From NCBI GenBank assembly GCA_025360875.1, contig JANYBI010000279.1:1-5040 (forward strand): DNA of 5,040 nucleotides. The letters are read 5' to 3'. The notes under the pieces were generated by a model. It was not told the origin of the DNA. It made no database searches and worked only from the letters and a program-made list of their open reading frames with translations. Below are positions 1-5,040 of this stretch, in pieces; position 1 is the first letter of the stretch; each line of letters begins with the position of its first letter. The DNA is from Lentisphaerota bacterium (lineage in GTDB: Bacteria; Verrucomicrobiota; Lentisphaeria; Victivallales; GWF2-50-93). The position numbers and the translations under genes are program-made.

Positions 1-140
1 CTGATCCTCCTCAGGCTGAAAAACAATTTCGACCCTATGAATCCGGACGCACCGACGATCAGAACGGGACCGGACAGCCTCTTGACATCTTCAACGGTCT
101 CCTTTGTCCATGTGTCGGAGTATATGATCTCGTCATTCAT
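1..140 (-). CDS. NAD(P)-dependent epimerase/dehydratase-like protein (SDR), N-terminal fragment cut by window edge
   Basis: Only the first 46 codons are inside the window; the gene continues past base 1. The start is the ATG at 138-140, which overlaps the end of the transketolase gene by 8 bases (ATGAATGA) and is preceded by AAGGAG at 148-153 with a 7-base spacer. After a charged leader of about 25 residues comes a beta strand and glycine loop, VLIVGASGFIGSKLF at residues 26-40. The GASGFIG element is the GxxGxxG dinucleotide-binding turn of extended short-chain dehydrogenases, the family of nucleotide-sugar epimerases, dehydratases and reductases. Substrate and reaction cannot be read from this fragment. 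Its tight coupling to a split transketolase suggests that both act on the same sugar intermediate, which is inference. Another Rossmann-fold reductase remains possible, because the SDR catalytic YxxxK lies outside the window. Confidence 0.8.
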   Translation of the reverse strand, partial: MNDEIIYSDTWTKETVEDVKRLSGPVLIVGASGFIGSKLFFSLRRI

Positions 141-1044
141 CGGACAGCTCCTTAATTGTTTCACATATCGATTCAGGATCAAGGCCGCTCATCTTCTGAT
201 GGTAGGCCTGGCTGCCATATAGATCGTTAGGATAGCCGGCAGCTTTACTATGAGCCAATTTACAGCCCGCAGAATTCTTAAGCAGCAGCAATGACAGGTT
301 CTCACCAAGCCCGCCCCTGCCAACATGCTCTTCGACCACAAGCACTTTCCCTGTCCGCTTAACGCTCTCCAGCAGGATGGGCGGGAGTCCGGCAAGAGGC
401 ATTTCTGAAACCACGAACAGATCCGCGCTGATCTTGGCCCCGCACATTTCCAGGGCCTTGAGCACATTCAGGACAACCGGCCCCATTCCAACAACCGTGA
501 TCTTGCGCCCGCTCCTGAGCTTTCTCACGCTGGCATATTCCGGCAGATCCAGGTTTTCCGGCTTGACGCCGAAACCCAGCCTCAGATAGGAAGGCCCCTT
601 CCTTTTCATCATGACATTGACAATACCGTCCACGTCCTCATTGCAGAATGGAATATAGCACCTCATGTTCTGGAACGACGACAGCATCGCTATGTCTTCG
701 ATAGCATGATGGGTCGGCCCCATGATCCCGTAGCCATACCCGCCACCATTGCCAACTATTTTAACATCCATGTCATGCAGGCACACGTCAAGCCTGATCT
801 GCTCGGCCGGACGGAACACTGCGAACGGAGCTATGCTGTAACACAGGACCTTGTATCCCTGCGAGGAGAGTCCGGCGGCAAGCGTCACCATGTTCTGCTC
901 CGAAACCCCCGCGTTGATAAATCTATCGCCCATTGTCTCCTGGAGATTCTCCAGCGCCATAAACCCAAGATCGCCTGTCAGGAAAATGATCCCGGGATCG
1001 GATGCCGCCAACTTTTCAATGGATTTGGAGAATTCCTTACGCAT
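133..1044 (-). CDS. Transketolase, C-terminal subunit (pyrimidine-binding and transketolase-C domains)
   Basis: The 303-residue product is the second half of a split transketolase. Such a subunit pairs with the N-terminal subunit to bind thiamine diphosphate and move a two-carbon ketol unit between sugars in the cytoplasm. The Pyr domain (about 1-165) carries GVSEQNM at 46-52, where E49 is the expected glutamate that activates the TPP aminopyrimidine. It also has a FRPAEQIRLD segment at 77-86 and GPTHHAIED at 109-117, all typical of transketolases. The C-terminal domain (about 180-303) has VVEEHVGRGGLGENL at 236-250. The ATG at 1044 is chosen over ATGs at 1077 and 1062 because AGGAG (1051-1055) sits 6 bases upstream, because MRKEF is the usual family beginning, and because it gives an 8-base overlap with the upstream gene. 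Length is normal for this subunit. Deoxyxylulose-phosphate synthase is unlikely because the enzyme is split and lacks its features. Confidence 0.92.
   Translation of the reverse strand: MRKEFSKSIEKLAASDPGIIFLTGDLGFMALENLQETMGDRFINAGVSEQNMVTLAAGLSSQGYKVLCYSIAPFAVFRPAEQIRLDVCLHDMDVKIVGNGGGYGYGIMGPTHHAIEDIAMLSSFQNMRCYIPFCNEDVDGIVNVMMKRKGPSYLRLGFGVKPENLDLPEYASVRKLRSGRKITVVGMGPVVLNVLKALEMCGAKISADLFVVSEMPLAGLPPILLESVKRTGKVLVVEEHVGRGGLGENLSLLLLKNSAGCKLAHSKAAGYPNDLYGSQAYHQKMSGLDPESICETIKELSDE
141..153 (-). promoter_or_regulatory. Ribosome binding site of the truncated SDR gene
   Basis: AAGGAG at 148-153 with a 7-base spacer precedes the ATG at 140. It selects this start over the ATG four bases further downstream (134-136), which is in a frame that does not give the Rossmann motif. 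Confidence 0.75.
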
Positions 1045-1843
1045 CTGTGGCTCCTGATTCATCGACCGCCTTTTCATACTGGTCTTCGCTCATGGGCAGG
1101 TAATGCCATTCCATTTTATTCTCCATGAACGACACGCCGCTTCCCTTGACCGTCCTGGCTATTATGCACTTCGGCTTTCCGGCCCCTGTTTTTCCTGCTT
1201 CATCAAAAGACTTGCCCAAGCTTTTGAAATCATTTCCGTCGGCAGCTTCCACAACATCGAAATTGAAGGATCTCCACTTCTGGGCAAAGGGCTCCAGCCC
1301 CAGGACATCCTGGCTTTTCCCGAATCCCTGCAGACCATTATTGTCGATTATGACTATAAGATTGGAGATCTTCTGATGGGCGGCAAAAAGCGCAGCCTCC
1401 CACGTCGACCCCTCGTTGCAGTCACCTTCCGAAAGCACGCAGTAGACATTGAATTTTTTGCCGGAAAACCTGTTTGACAGAGCCATACCAGCAGCAAGCG
1501 AAAGCCCATGCCCGAGACTTCCTGTGCCGAAACTGACCCCTTCAATCCTCCTGTTGCATGGCGGATGCGCCGCAAGCAGCGTGCCATCCTTGTAGAATGA
1601 CAGGAGTTCCGACTCAGGCATACGCCCGGATTTGGCCAGGACGGTGTAGAGGGCGACTGCCCCATGGCCTTTGGACAATATGAACTTGTCCTCGGGTTTC
1701 ATCCTTTCAAAAAACAGATATACAAGTATGTCAAGGCAGGAAAGTGAAGCACCTATATGACCGGCATTTGCCATTTTGTGCAGGCCTAAAAGCGTCTTTA
1801 CGCAATCCGTCTTGATCTTGCGAAGTCTGGCAATATCAGGCAT
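1037..1843 (-). CDS. Transketolase, N-terminal TPP-binding subunit
   Basis: This 268-residue protein is the pyrophosphate-binding half of a two-gene transketolase. Visible family motifs in order are GHIGASLS (28-35), SKGHGAVALY (57-66), GTGSLGHGLS (106-115) and SEGDCNEGSTWEAALFAAH (138-156). The last, with DNN at 167-169, forms the Mg-TPP signature, GD followed about 26 residues later by NN. Near the end, KGSGVSFMEN (233-242) leads to EWHYLP (245-250), where central-metabolism enzymes usually have a WHG-type sequence. The ATG at 1843 has AGGAAG (1848-1853) at good spacing. It is the first gene of an operon, and its last 8 bases (ATGCGTAA) contain the start of the C-terminal subunit, so the two chains are probably made in equal amounts. 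A role in pentose phosphate metabolism is possible, but the downstream SDR gene points to a dedicated sugar pathway (inference). A 2-oxoacid dehydrogenase E1-alpha is less likely given the transketolase-specific SKGH and GSLGHGLS motifs. Confidence 0.93.
   Translation of the reverse strand: MPDIARLRKIKTDCVKTLLGLHKMANAGHIGASLSCLDILVYLFFERMKPEDKFILSKGHGAVALYTVLAKSGRMPESELLSFYKDGTLLAAHPPCNRRIEGVSFGTGSLGHGLSLAAGMALSNRFSGKKFNVYCVLSEGDCNEGSTWEAALFAAHQKISNLIVIIDNNGLQGFGKSQDVLGLEPFAQKWRSFNFDVVEAADGNDFKSLGKSFDEAGKTGAGKPKCIIARTVKGSGVSFMENKMEWHYLPMSEDQYEKAVDESGATDA
1045..1056 (-). promoter_or_regulatory. Ribosome binding site that decides the start of the transketolase C-subunit
   Basis: CAGGAG at 1051-1056, followed by the 6-base spacer CCACAG, precedes the ATG at 1044. 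The alternative ATGs at 1062 and 1077 have weaker or no such sequence. The site lies inside the coding region of the upstream subunit, as expected for translational coupling. Confidence 0.75.
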
Positions 1844-1855
1844 GTCGCTTCCTAT
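1844..1855 (-). promoter_or_regulatory. Ribosome binding site of the transketolase N-subunit gene
   Basis: AGGAAG at 1848-1853 lies 4 to 6 bases before the ATG at 1843, which supports that start codon as the first of the operon. Confidence 0.65.
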
Positions 1856-1876
1856 AGAAGAATGATTAATCTAATG

Positions 1877-1904
1877 AATATATACTCAAAGCGTTCCCAA
1901 GCAA
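1877..1904 (-). promoter_or_regulatory. Candidate sigma-70-type promoter for the transketolase/SDR operon
   Basis: Read on the minus strand, TTGCTT (1899-1904) and TATATT (1877-1882) are separated by 16 bases. The -10 box matches the TATAAT consensus at five of six positions; the -35 box matches TTGACA only at TTG. Transcription would start near 1870, leaving a 5' leader of about 27 bases that contains the AGGAAG ribosome binding site. This is pattern matching only; the surrounding sequence is AT-rich and other boxes could be chosen. Confidence 0.4.
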
Positions 1905-1910
1905 TCCCGA

Positions 1911-1924
1911 CGGAAATATTTCCG
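1911..1924. promoter_or_regulatory. Perfect 14-bp palindrome, possible operator or activator site
   Basis: CGGAAATATTTCCG reads the same on both strands without a spacer. It ends 7 bases upstream of the proposed -35 box of the transketolase operon, a position suited to a dimeric activator or repressor. No specific regulator family is recognised from the sequence. Confidence 0.45.
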
Positions 1925-1992
1925 ATTCATTTCCAAAGACATCCCACAGGATGACGGATGGATGGATCATGGATATCAATGAGAGTCATTTA

Positions 1993-2011
1993 CCGCCGGC
2001 AGAGCCGGAGG
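1993..2011. repeat. GC-rich hairpin
   Basis: CCGCCGGC, the loop AGA, then GCCGGAGG form an 8-bp stem with one mismatch (seven pairs). No T-run follows on either strand, so it is not a standard intrinsic terminator. It may be part of the palindrome-rich intergenic element set described further right, or a REP-like unit. Confidence 0.5.
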
Positions 2012-2062
2012 CTTGAATTTGTGAGCCGCTCAAAGCTGCCTAACGTACTTACGGCATATGAC

Positions 2063-2091
2063 AAATTTCATCCTCCTTCGGAGGACAATTT
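2063..2091. terminator. Hairpin between the operons, weak candidate terminator
   Basis: TCCTCC (2071-2076), the loop TTC and GGAGGA (2080-2085) make a perfect 6-bp stem. The flanking AAATT (2063-2067) and AATTT (2087-2091) can extend it past a small internal loop. On the minus strand the stem is followed by TGAAATTTG rather than a real U-run. It lies about 190 bases past the tRNA nucleotidyltransferase stop codon. Termination of the def-side transcript here is possible but unproven; it may simply be an intergenic palindrome. Confidence 0.3.
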
Positions 2092-2132
2092 CCAAAATTC
2101 AAACAAGTTCCAGCATTCAAATTCCAAACACC
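2087..2132. repeat. Degenerate TTC(C)AAA repeat tract
   Basis: On the plus strand, units beginning TTC start at 2090, 2098, 2108, 2116 and 2122. They alternate between TTCCA and TTCAAA forms with spacing of 6 to 10 bases. The tract is low in G and is non-coding in appearance. It directly adjoins the composite inverted repeat to its right and the hairpin to its left. Confidence 0.45.
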
Positions 2133-2250
2133 CAAACTGAAGTTTGTACTCCAACAGCTATTTCCAATCTTACCGTATAATATCGAGCAAATGTTGGAGT
2201 CCAAGCCCTGGTCGCCGTAGGCGCTGCCAAAGGCAGGTAAACTTTAGCTT
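2133..2250. repeat. Composite inverted-repeat element of about 118 bases
   Basis: Two nested pairs of arms are visible. The outer arms are 2134-2145 and 2239-2250 (AAACTGAAGTTT against AAACTTTAGCTT, 10 of 12 complementary). The inner arms are 2148-2156 and 2192-2200 (ACTCCAACA against TGTTGGAGT, 9 of 9). Between the right-hand inner and outer arms sit two mini-hairpins, CGCC-GTA-GGCG (2213-2223) and CTGCC-AAA-GGCAG (2224-2236). The element could fold as a branched RNA or act as a small non-autonomous palindromic repeat. It encodes no recognisable protein. Whether other copies exist cannot be told from one window. Confidence 0.5.
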
Positions 2251-2281
2251 GTCTTACATCCTCGATCCTTGGACAGCGTTC

Positions 2282-3619
2282 TCATCTGCGCCTGATCCAG
2301 TCCAACGCCTCGTCCCTAGTTTTCAGACCGCCTTCAAGCTGGAGATCCGTTATCTTGCCGAGTATCTCCTTGAATTCGGGTCCGGGCTTCATGCCGAGGG
2401 CTATCAGGTCTGCGCCGGTGACAAGCGGCGGCGGCAGCTTGATCTCGTTTTCACACTCGTTCATCCTGTCAAGAAGGAAAATGAAACAGTCCGTCAAGCC
2501 ATGGCTCGACATGCAGTCTATCCTGTGCAACTCGTTCTCAAGCGGGAATGTCTCCTCGGCAAGCAGGCGTCTCCACTTTGCAGGACGCATCTCCTGGACA
2601 TGGGCGTAACGCATGTGGTTACGTACCGCATGAACAATGTTCCCGGTGTTCCTGACAGAAAAACGCAGCCGCTTCAGGATGTCTTCAGCCATTTCGGCGC
2701 TCTTCTGCTCATGGGTGTAGAAATGTTCTATGCCGTCATCGCCAAGGGTCTTGGTCGAGGGTTTCCCGACGTCGTGCAGCAGAATTGACCACGCAAGTTC
2801 AAGGTCCGGATACGCCATATGTGAGAGCATCAGCATGGTATGTTCAAACACATCGCCTTCAGGATGGTATTCATGGTGCTGTGTCACGCCGGCAAGATCT
2901 GATATTTCCGGAAAAATCTCCCTGAGGATGCCAAGCTCATGCATCATCCTGAACGCCCGTGACGGCTGGGGTCCGAGCAGCATCTTGTTCAACTCATCCC
3001 TCACCCTCTCCGCAGAAAGATTCTTCAGGTTCCCCGCATATTTCCTTATGGCCGGAGCGATGTCGGGGGAAAGTTCAAATCCGAACCTCACACAGAAACG
3101 CACAGTCCTCATTATCCGCAGGTAATCCTCGGAAAATCGTTCGTCCGGACTGCCAATCGTCCTCAGCAGGCCTTTTGAAAGATCTTCCTTTCCGCCGACA
3201 AAGTCAAGGATCACATCCTTCACAGGATCGTAGAACATTCCGTTGACTGTGAAATCCCTGCGGCGGGCGTCCTTCTCAGGACTGTCAGTATAATTGACCT
3301 CGTCCGGATGCCGTCCGTCGAGATATCCCCTCTCCTCGCGGAATGTAGCGATTTCAAACGGATGTCCGTCGACGACGACATTTATTATGCCGAAAGCGGC
3401 ACCTACCTCATAGCTTCTCGGGAAAAGCCTGATCACGTCATCAGGTTTTACGGAAGTCGCAATATCTATATCGTCGGAAGATTTCCCGAGCAGCATGTCG
3501 CGGACCGCACCTCCTGCGAAATACGCAGTGAAACCGTGCGACTGGAGAGTGCGGACAACCTCAACTCCCAAATCAAATGAACTGCGCCTGTTCTTGCTGG
3601 ATTCATTTTTATCGGACAT
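2282..3619 (-). CDS. cca: tRNA nucleotidyltransferase (CCA-adding / poly(A) polymerase family) with HD domain
   Basis: The 445-residue protein belongs to class II nucleotidyltransferases, which add CCA (or only the terminal A, or CC) to tRNA 3' ends in the cytoplasm. The head domain has GGAVRD (36-41) and the metal-binding DID (D50, D52). RRDF (120-123) is followed by TVNGM, and motif D is EDYLR (164-168) within RFSEDYLRIMRTVRF, the region that selects the incoming nucleotide. A central RNA-binding stretch follows. An HD domain (about 250-380) has H260, the HD pair H282-D283, H303 and H335, so metal-dependent phosphatase or phosphodiesterase activity on tRNA or nucleotide ends is plausible. 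The C-terminal LEGGLKTRDEAL (428-439) is typical of the family. The ATG at 3619 has AGGTG (3624-3628) four bases upstream. Complete CCA addition cannot be told from A-adding or CC-adding activity by eye, so the gene symbol is provisional. It lies 44 bases after the membrane protein gene. Confidence 0.9.
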   Translation of the reverse strand: MSDKNESSKNRRSSFDLGVEVVRTLQSHGFTAYFAGGAVRDMLLGKSSDDIDIATSVKPDDVIRLFPRSYEVGAAFGIINVVVDGHPFEIATFREERGYLDGRHPDEVNYTDSPEKDARRRDFTVNGMFYDPVKDVILDFVGGKEDLSKGLLRTIGSPDERFSEDYLRIMRTVRFCVRFGFELSPDIAPAIRKYAGNLKNLSAERVRDELNKMLLGPQPSRAFRMMHELGILREIFPEISDLAGVTQHHEYHPEGDVFEHTMLMLSHMAYPDLELAWSILLHDVGKPSTKTLGDDGIEHFYTHEQKSAEMAEDILKRLRFSVRNTGNIVHAVRNHMRYAHVQEMRPAKWRRLLAEETFPLENELHRIDCMSSHGLTDCFIFLLDRMNECENEIKLPPPLVTGADLIALGMKPGPEFKEILGKITDLQLEGGLKTRDEALDWIRRR

Positions 3620-3663
3620 CTGGCACCTGGGGGAATCTTTATTGATAAGGCTGGAATAATTTT

Positions 3664-4587
3664 TCAGAAATCATCGTCAAATCCGGAATCTTCCTCCGGC
3701 TCAGGCTTGTTCATCCTCTTTATCCGGCTCAGTACTACCATCAGATATACGAGGAAGCAGACCAGGCAGACCGTCTGGAAATCCAGGAACGGAAGATTCA
3801 GCCCGTAATACAGGGTTGCGATTATCATTCCGGGGAAGCTCGCATAGAGGGCTATTGTGAACAGGCTCGAAAACGAAATCTCGTCAGGCAGATCGCCTTT
3901 GCCCGTGAGGAAGAATACCAGTGAGAAGAAGATCGCCGACAGCGGAATGTAGAACAACAACGTTATTAAGATGTTTGCGAAGACAAGGATCAGCATGACT
4001 ACCAGCAGTGACGTGTGTATCGTGCTGAAATTTAATGGTGTCTCAGATGCATATTTGGCCGGAAGGAACGCATTGTTCTCAGCGTATGCCATTATTCCCT
4101 TGCCCGGATTCTCGGATATTTTCCCGCGTTCCGGCATCTTGGTGAAGGAAAAGAAAAGAGGGAACGCGTAGAACTCGCTGTTAGCCTTCATCCAGAGCAC
4201 GACCGATGTCGGAAGCCAGAGTATGCCCTTGCTGGAAATACCGTCGTCCGGATTGAAGATCGTCCTGTCCTTCATATCGGGGATGAAATCGATCCTGTTC
4301 TCGTCGATGCGCACGAACCTAGCTTTTTCCGGACTGACCGACGGCAGAAGCCCCTTGTCGGTGAATTTCGCCTCGCCGAACTGCGAATACAGCGCGCCGC
4401 AGTATCTTGCAATCATAGCCTTGACGGGGAACGACTGCAGGATCACCGCCACTATGGAACAGAGGAACGAAAGTATGAGGAAATAAAATACGGCCTTGCG
4501 CCATGAGGATTTCAGAAGCGAAATGAAAACTTCAGTACCGCTGCAGATCGATATCACAGTCCCTATGAAATTACGGTTGTTATTCAT
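3664..4587 (-). CDS. Multi-spanning membrane protein, DUF1189-like, function unknown
   Basis: This 307-residue protein is not assigned a function. A short cytoplasmic leader ending in KSSWRK is followed by a hydrophobic segment at about 32-52. A polar domain of about 135 residues (55-190), probably outside the membrane, contains paired aromatic and aspartate residues but no recognisable catalytic motif. Four further hydrophobic segments lie at about 191-211, 212-229, 240-262 and 268-287. The tail is charged and acidic (EPEEDSGFDDDF). This layout, and the FTDKG and FNPDDG patches in the polar part, resemble the DUF1189 family, but that assignment is from memory of the family pattern and is tentative. 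The ATG at 4587 has AAGGA (4594-4598) with a 6-base spacer and overlaps the deformylase stop by 8 bases (ATGAATAA), so the two are translationally coupled. Co-expression with def and the tRNA nucleotidyltransferase gives no clear functional hint. Confidence 0.85.
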   Translation of the reverse strand: MNNNRNFIGTVISICSGTEVFISLLKSSWRKAVFYFLILSFLCSIVAVILQSFPVKAMIARYCGALYSQFGEAKFTDKGLLPSVSPEKARFVRIDENRIDFIPDMKDRTIFNPDDGISSKGILWLPTSVVLWMKANSEFYAFPLFFSFTKMPERGKISENPGKGIMAYAENNAFLPAKYASETPLNFSTIHTSLLVVMLILVFANILITLLFYIPLSAIFFSLVFFLTGKGDLPDEISFSSLFTIALYASFPGMIIATLYYGLNLPFLDFQTVCLVCFLVYLMVVLSRIKRMNKPEPEEDSGFDDDF

Positions 4588-5040
4588 CGTCCTTCCTTAT
4601 CAGTTTCCTCAGGAACTTGAGTCTCGCGTAGCGCCGCTTGAGCTTGCCCAGCGCCGGTTCAATCTTTTCAAAGGCGTCCTTTGACAGCCTGTCCACGAAC
4701 AATATGCCGTCAAGATGGTCTATCTCATGCTGGAAAGCCCTGGCGAGAAGCCCGCCGCATTCCAACGTGAAACTCTCGCCACCAAGTATCTGGGCGCTGA
4801 CAACCACTGTCACAGGTCTCGCCACAGGCGCATATATGTCCGGAACACTGAGACAGCCCTCGTCCTTGACACAGATATCTTTTCCATATGATATGATCTC
4901 CGGATTGACAAGCACTATCGGCATCCTGTTGAGCAGGATCGCCTCGCCCGGAGACGAAATTATCTGCACTTCATTCTCATCCCTTGTGGCTGGCACCCCG
5001 AGAGCGATTACCCTCTGCCCTACCCCGACCTGTGTCGCGG
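4580..5040 (-). CDS. def: Peptide deformylase, missing its N-terminus at the window edge
   Basis: This enzyme removes the formyl group from the N-terminal methionine of new proteins. The visible 152 residues are open to the right edge and begin in ATQVG, the second half of the family's motif 1 (GxGLAAxQVG), so about 40-50 residues are outside the window. Motif 2 is EGCLSVP (visible residues 60-66), with metal-ligand cysteine C62. Motif 3 is QHEIDHLDG (103-111), with ligands H104 and H108 and catalytic E105. All key residues are present, so an active metalloenzyme is expected. A basic tail (KLKRRYARLKFLRKLIRKDDE region) follows the core. The GTG at 4994-4996 is an internal valine, not the start, because reading continues in frame through motif 1. 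The stop overlaps the membrane-protein start by 8 bases. It often neighbours fmt in other bacteria; here the downstream gene is different. Confidence 0.95.
   Translation of the reverse strand, partial: ATQVGVGQRVIALGVPATRDENEVQIISSPGEAILLNRMPIVLVNPEIISYGKDICVKDEGCLSVPDIYAPVARPVTVVVSAQILGGESFTLECGGLLARAFQHEIDHLDGILFVDRLSKDAFEKIEPALGKLKRRYARLKFLRKLIRKDDE
4588..4598 (-). promoter_or_regulatory. Ribosome binding site of the DUF1189-like gene
   Basis: AAGGAAGG at 4591-4598 lies inside the last codons of def. AAGGA sits 6 bases before the ATG at 4587, supporting that start and coupled translation. Confidence 0.65.

Larger units (their letters stand above)
1844..2281. other. Gene-free region between the two operons
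   Basis: This 438-base stretch has no convincing coding sequence on either strand. From left to right it holds the leader and candidate promoter of the transketolase operon, a 14-bp palindrome, a small CATCC-CACA-GGATG hairpin (1940-1953), three tandem GGAT units (1956-1967), a GC-rich hairpin, a second perfect hairpin, a TTC(C)AAA repeat tract and a composite inverted repeat. The density of short palindromes suggests accumulated repeat elements rather than a decayed gene. Confidence 0.7.

Noticed and set aside
1045..1077. Earlier starts for the transketolase C-subunit (ATG at 1077 or 1062)
   Set aside because: They would add residues not seen in the family and lack a good ribosome binding site, while the ATG at 1044 has AGGAG at 6 bases and starts with the usual MRKEF-type beginning.
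706..1128. Plus-strand open frame of 140 codons opposite the transketolase C-subunit
   Set aside because: It is antisense to strong transketolase motifs, and no start signal or protein family is visible.
133..1843. Pyruvate or 2-oxoacid dehydrogenase E1 alpha/beta pair, or deoxyxylulose-phosphate synthase
   Set aside because: The SKGH, GSLGHGLS, GVSEQN and GPTHHAIED motifs are those of transketolase. No lipoyl or E2/E3 genes are nearby, and deoxyxylulose-phosphate synthase is normally a single long chain.
1993..2011. Intrinsic terminator for the def-side operon
   Set aside because: The GC-rich stem is followed by TAAATGAC on the minus strand, not by a T-run, so it was recorded only as a hairpin.
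1958..2140. Plus-strand open frame of 60 codons in the intergenic gap
   Set aside because: It has no ribosome binding site, runs through hairpins and the TTC(C)AAA repeat tract, and its translation is low-complexity at the end with no recognisable motif.
2144..2788. Plus-strand open frame of 214 codons
   Set aside because: Most of it is antisense to the C-terminal half of the well-supported tRNA nucleotidyltransferase gene, and the product has no recognisable family features.
4994..4996. GTG as the start of peptide deformylase
   Set aside because: The frame stays open upstream to the window edge and encodes ATQVG of deformylase motif 1, so this codon is internal.

Overview
This window appears to be bacterial chromosome of roughly even base composition. 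All six supported genes lie on the minus strand, so transcription runs from high to low coordinates. They form two blocks separated by a 438-base gene-free stretch (1844-2281). There is no rRNA, tRNA, CRISPR array, insertion sequence or phage gene. The organism cannot be named from the sequence. Tight gene packing, 8-base gene overlaps, Shine-Dalgarno sequences of the AGGAG/AAGGAG type, free use of AGG, AGA and ATA codons, and an intergenic region full of small palindromes and TTC(C)AAA-type repeats fit an uncultured bacterium with a moderately large genome. A PVC or Omnitrophota-like lineage is only a guess.

Right-hand block (5040 down to 2282): the 3' part of a peptide deformylase gene (def, cut by the window edge), a 307-residue multi-spanning membrane protein that looks like the DUF1189 group, and a 445-residue tRNA nucleotidyltransferase of the CCA-adding / poly(A) polymerase superfamily with an HD domain. 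The first two overlap by 8 bases and the third follows after 43 bases, so they are probably one transcript. Two of the three are housekeeping functions of translation: N-terminal maturation of new proteins and 3'-end maturation of tRNA.

Gap (1844-2281): near the downstream operon there is a plausible sigma-70-type promoter (1877-1904) with a perfect 14-bp palindrome just upstream of its -35 box. Further away are two compact hairpins, a short TTC-rich repeat tract and a roughly 118-base composite inverted-repeat element.

Left-hand block (1843 down to 1): a two-subunit transketolase (N-terminal TPP-binding subunit, then C-terminal pyrimidine/transketolase-C subunit), followed by the start of a gene for an NAD(P)-binding sugar epimerase/dehydratase-like protein that runs off the left edge. 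The three genes are joined by 8-base overlaps, each with a good ribosome binding site inside the preceding gene. A split transketolase fused transcriptionally to a nucleotide-sugar-type SDR is more like a surface-polysaccharide or branched-sugar gene set than the central pentose phosphate pathway. This is an inference from context, and the rest of the cluster lies outside the window. No clearly new biological system is visible; the best leads are this operon and the intergenic palindromic elements.
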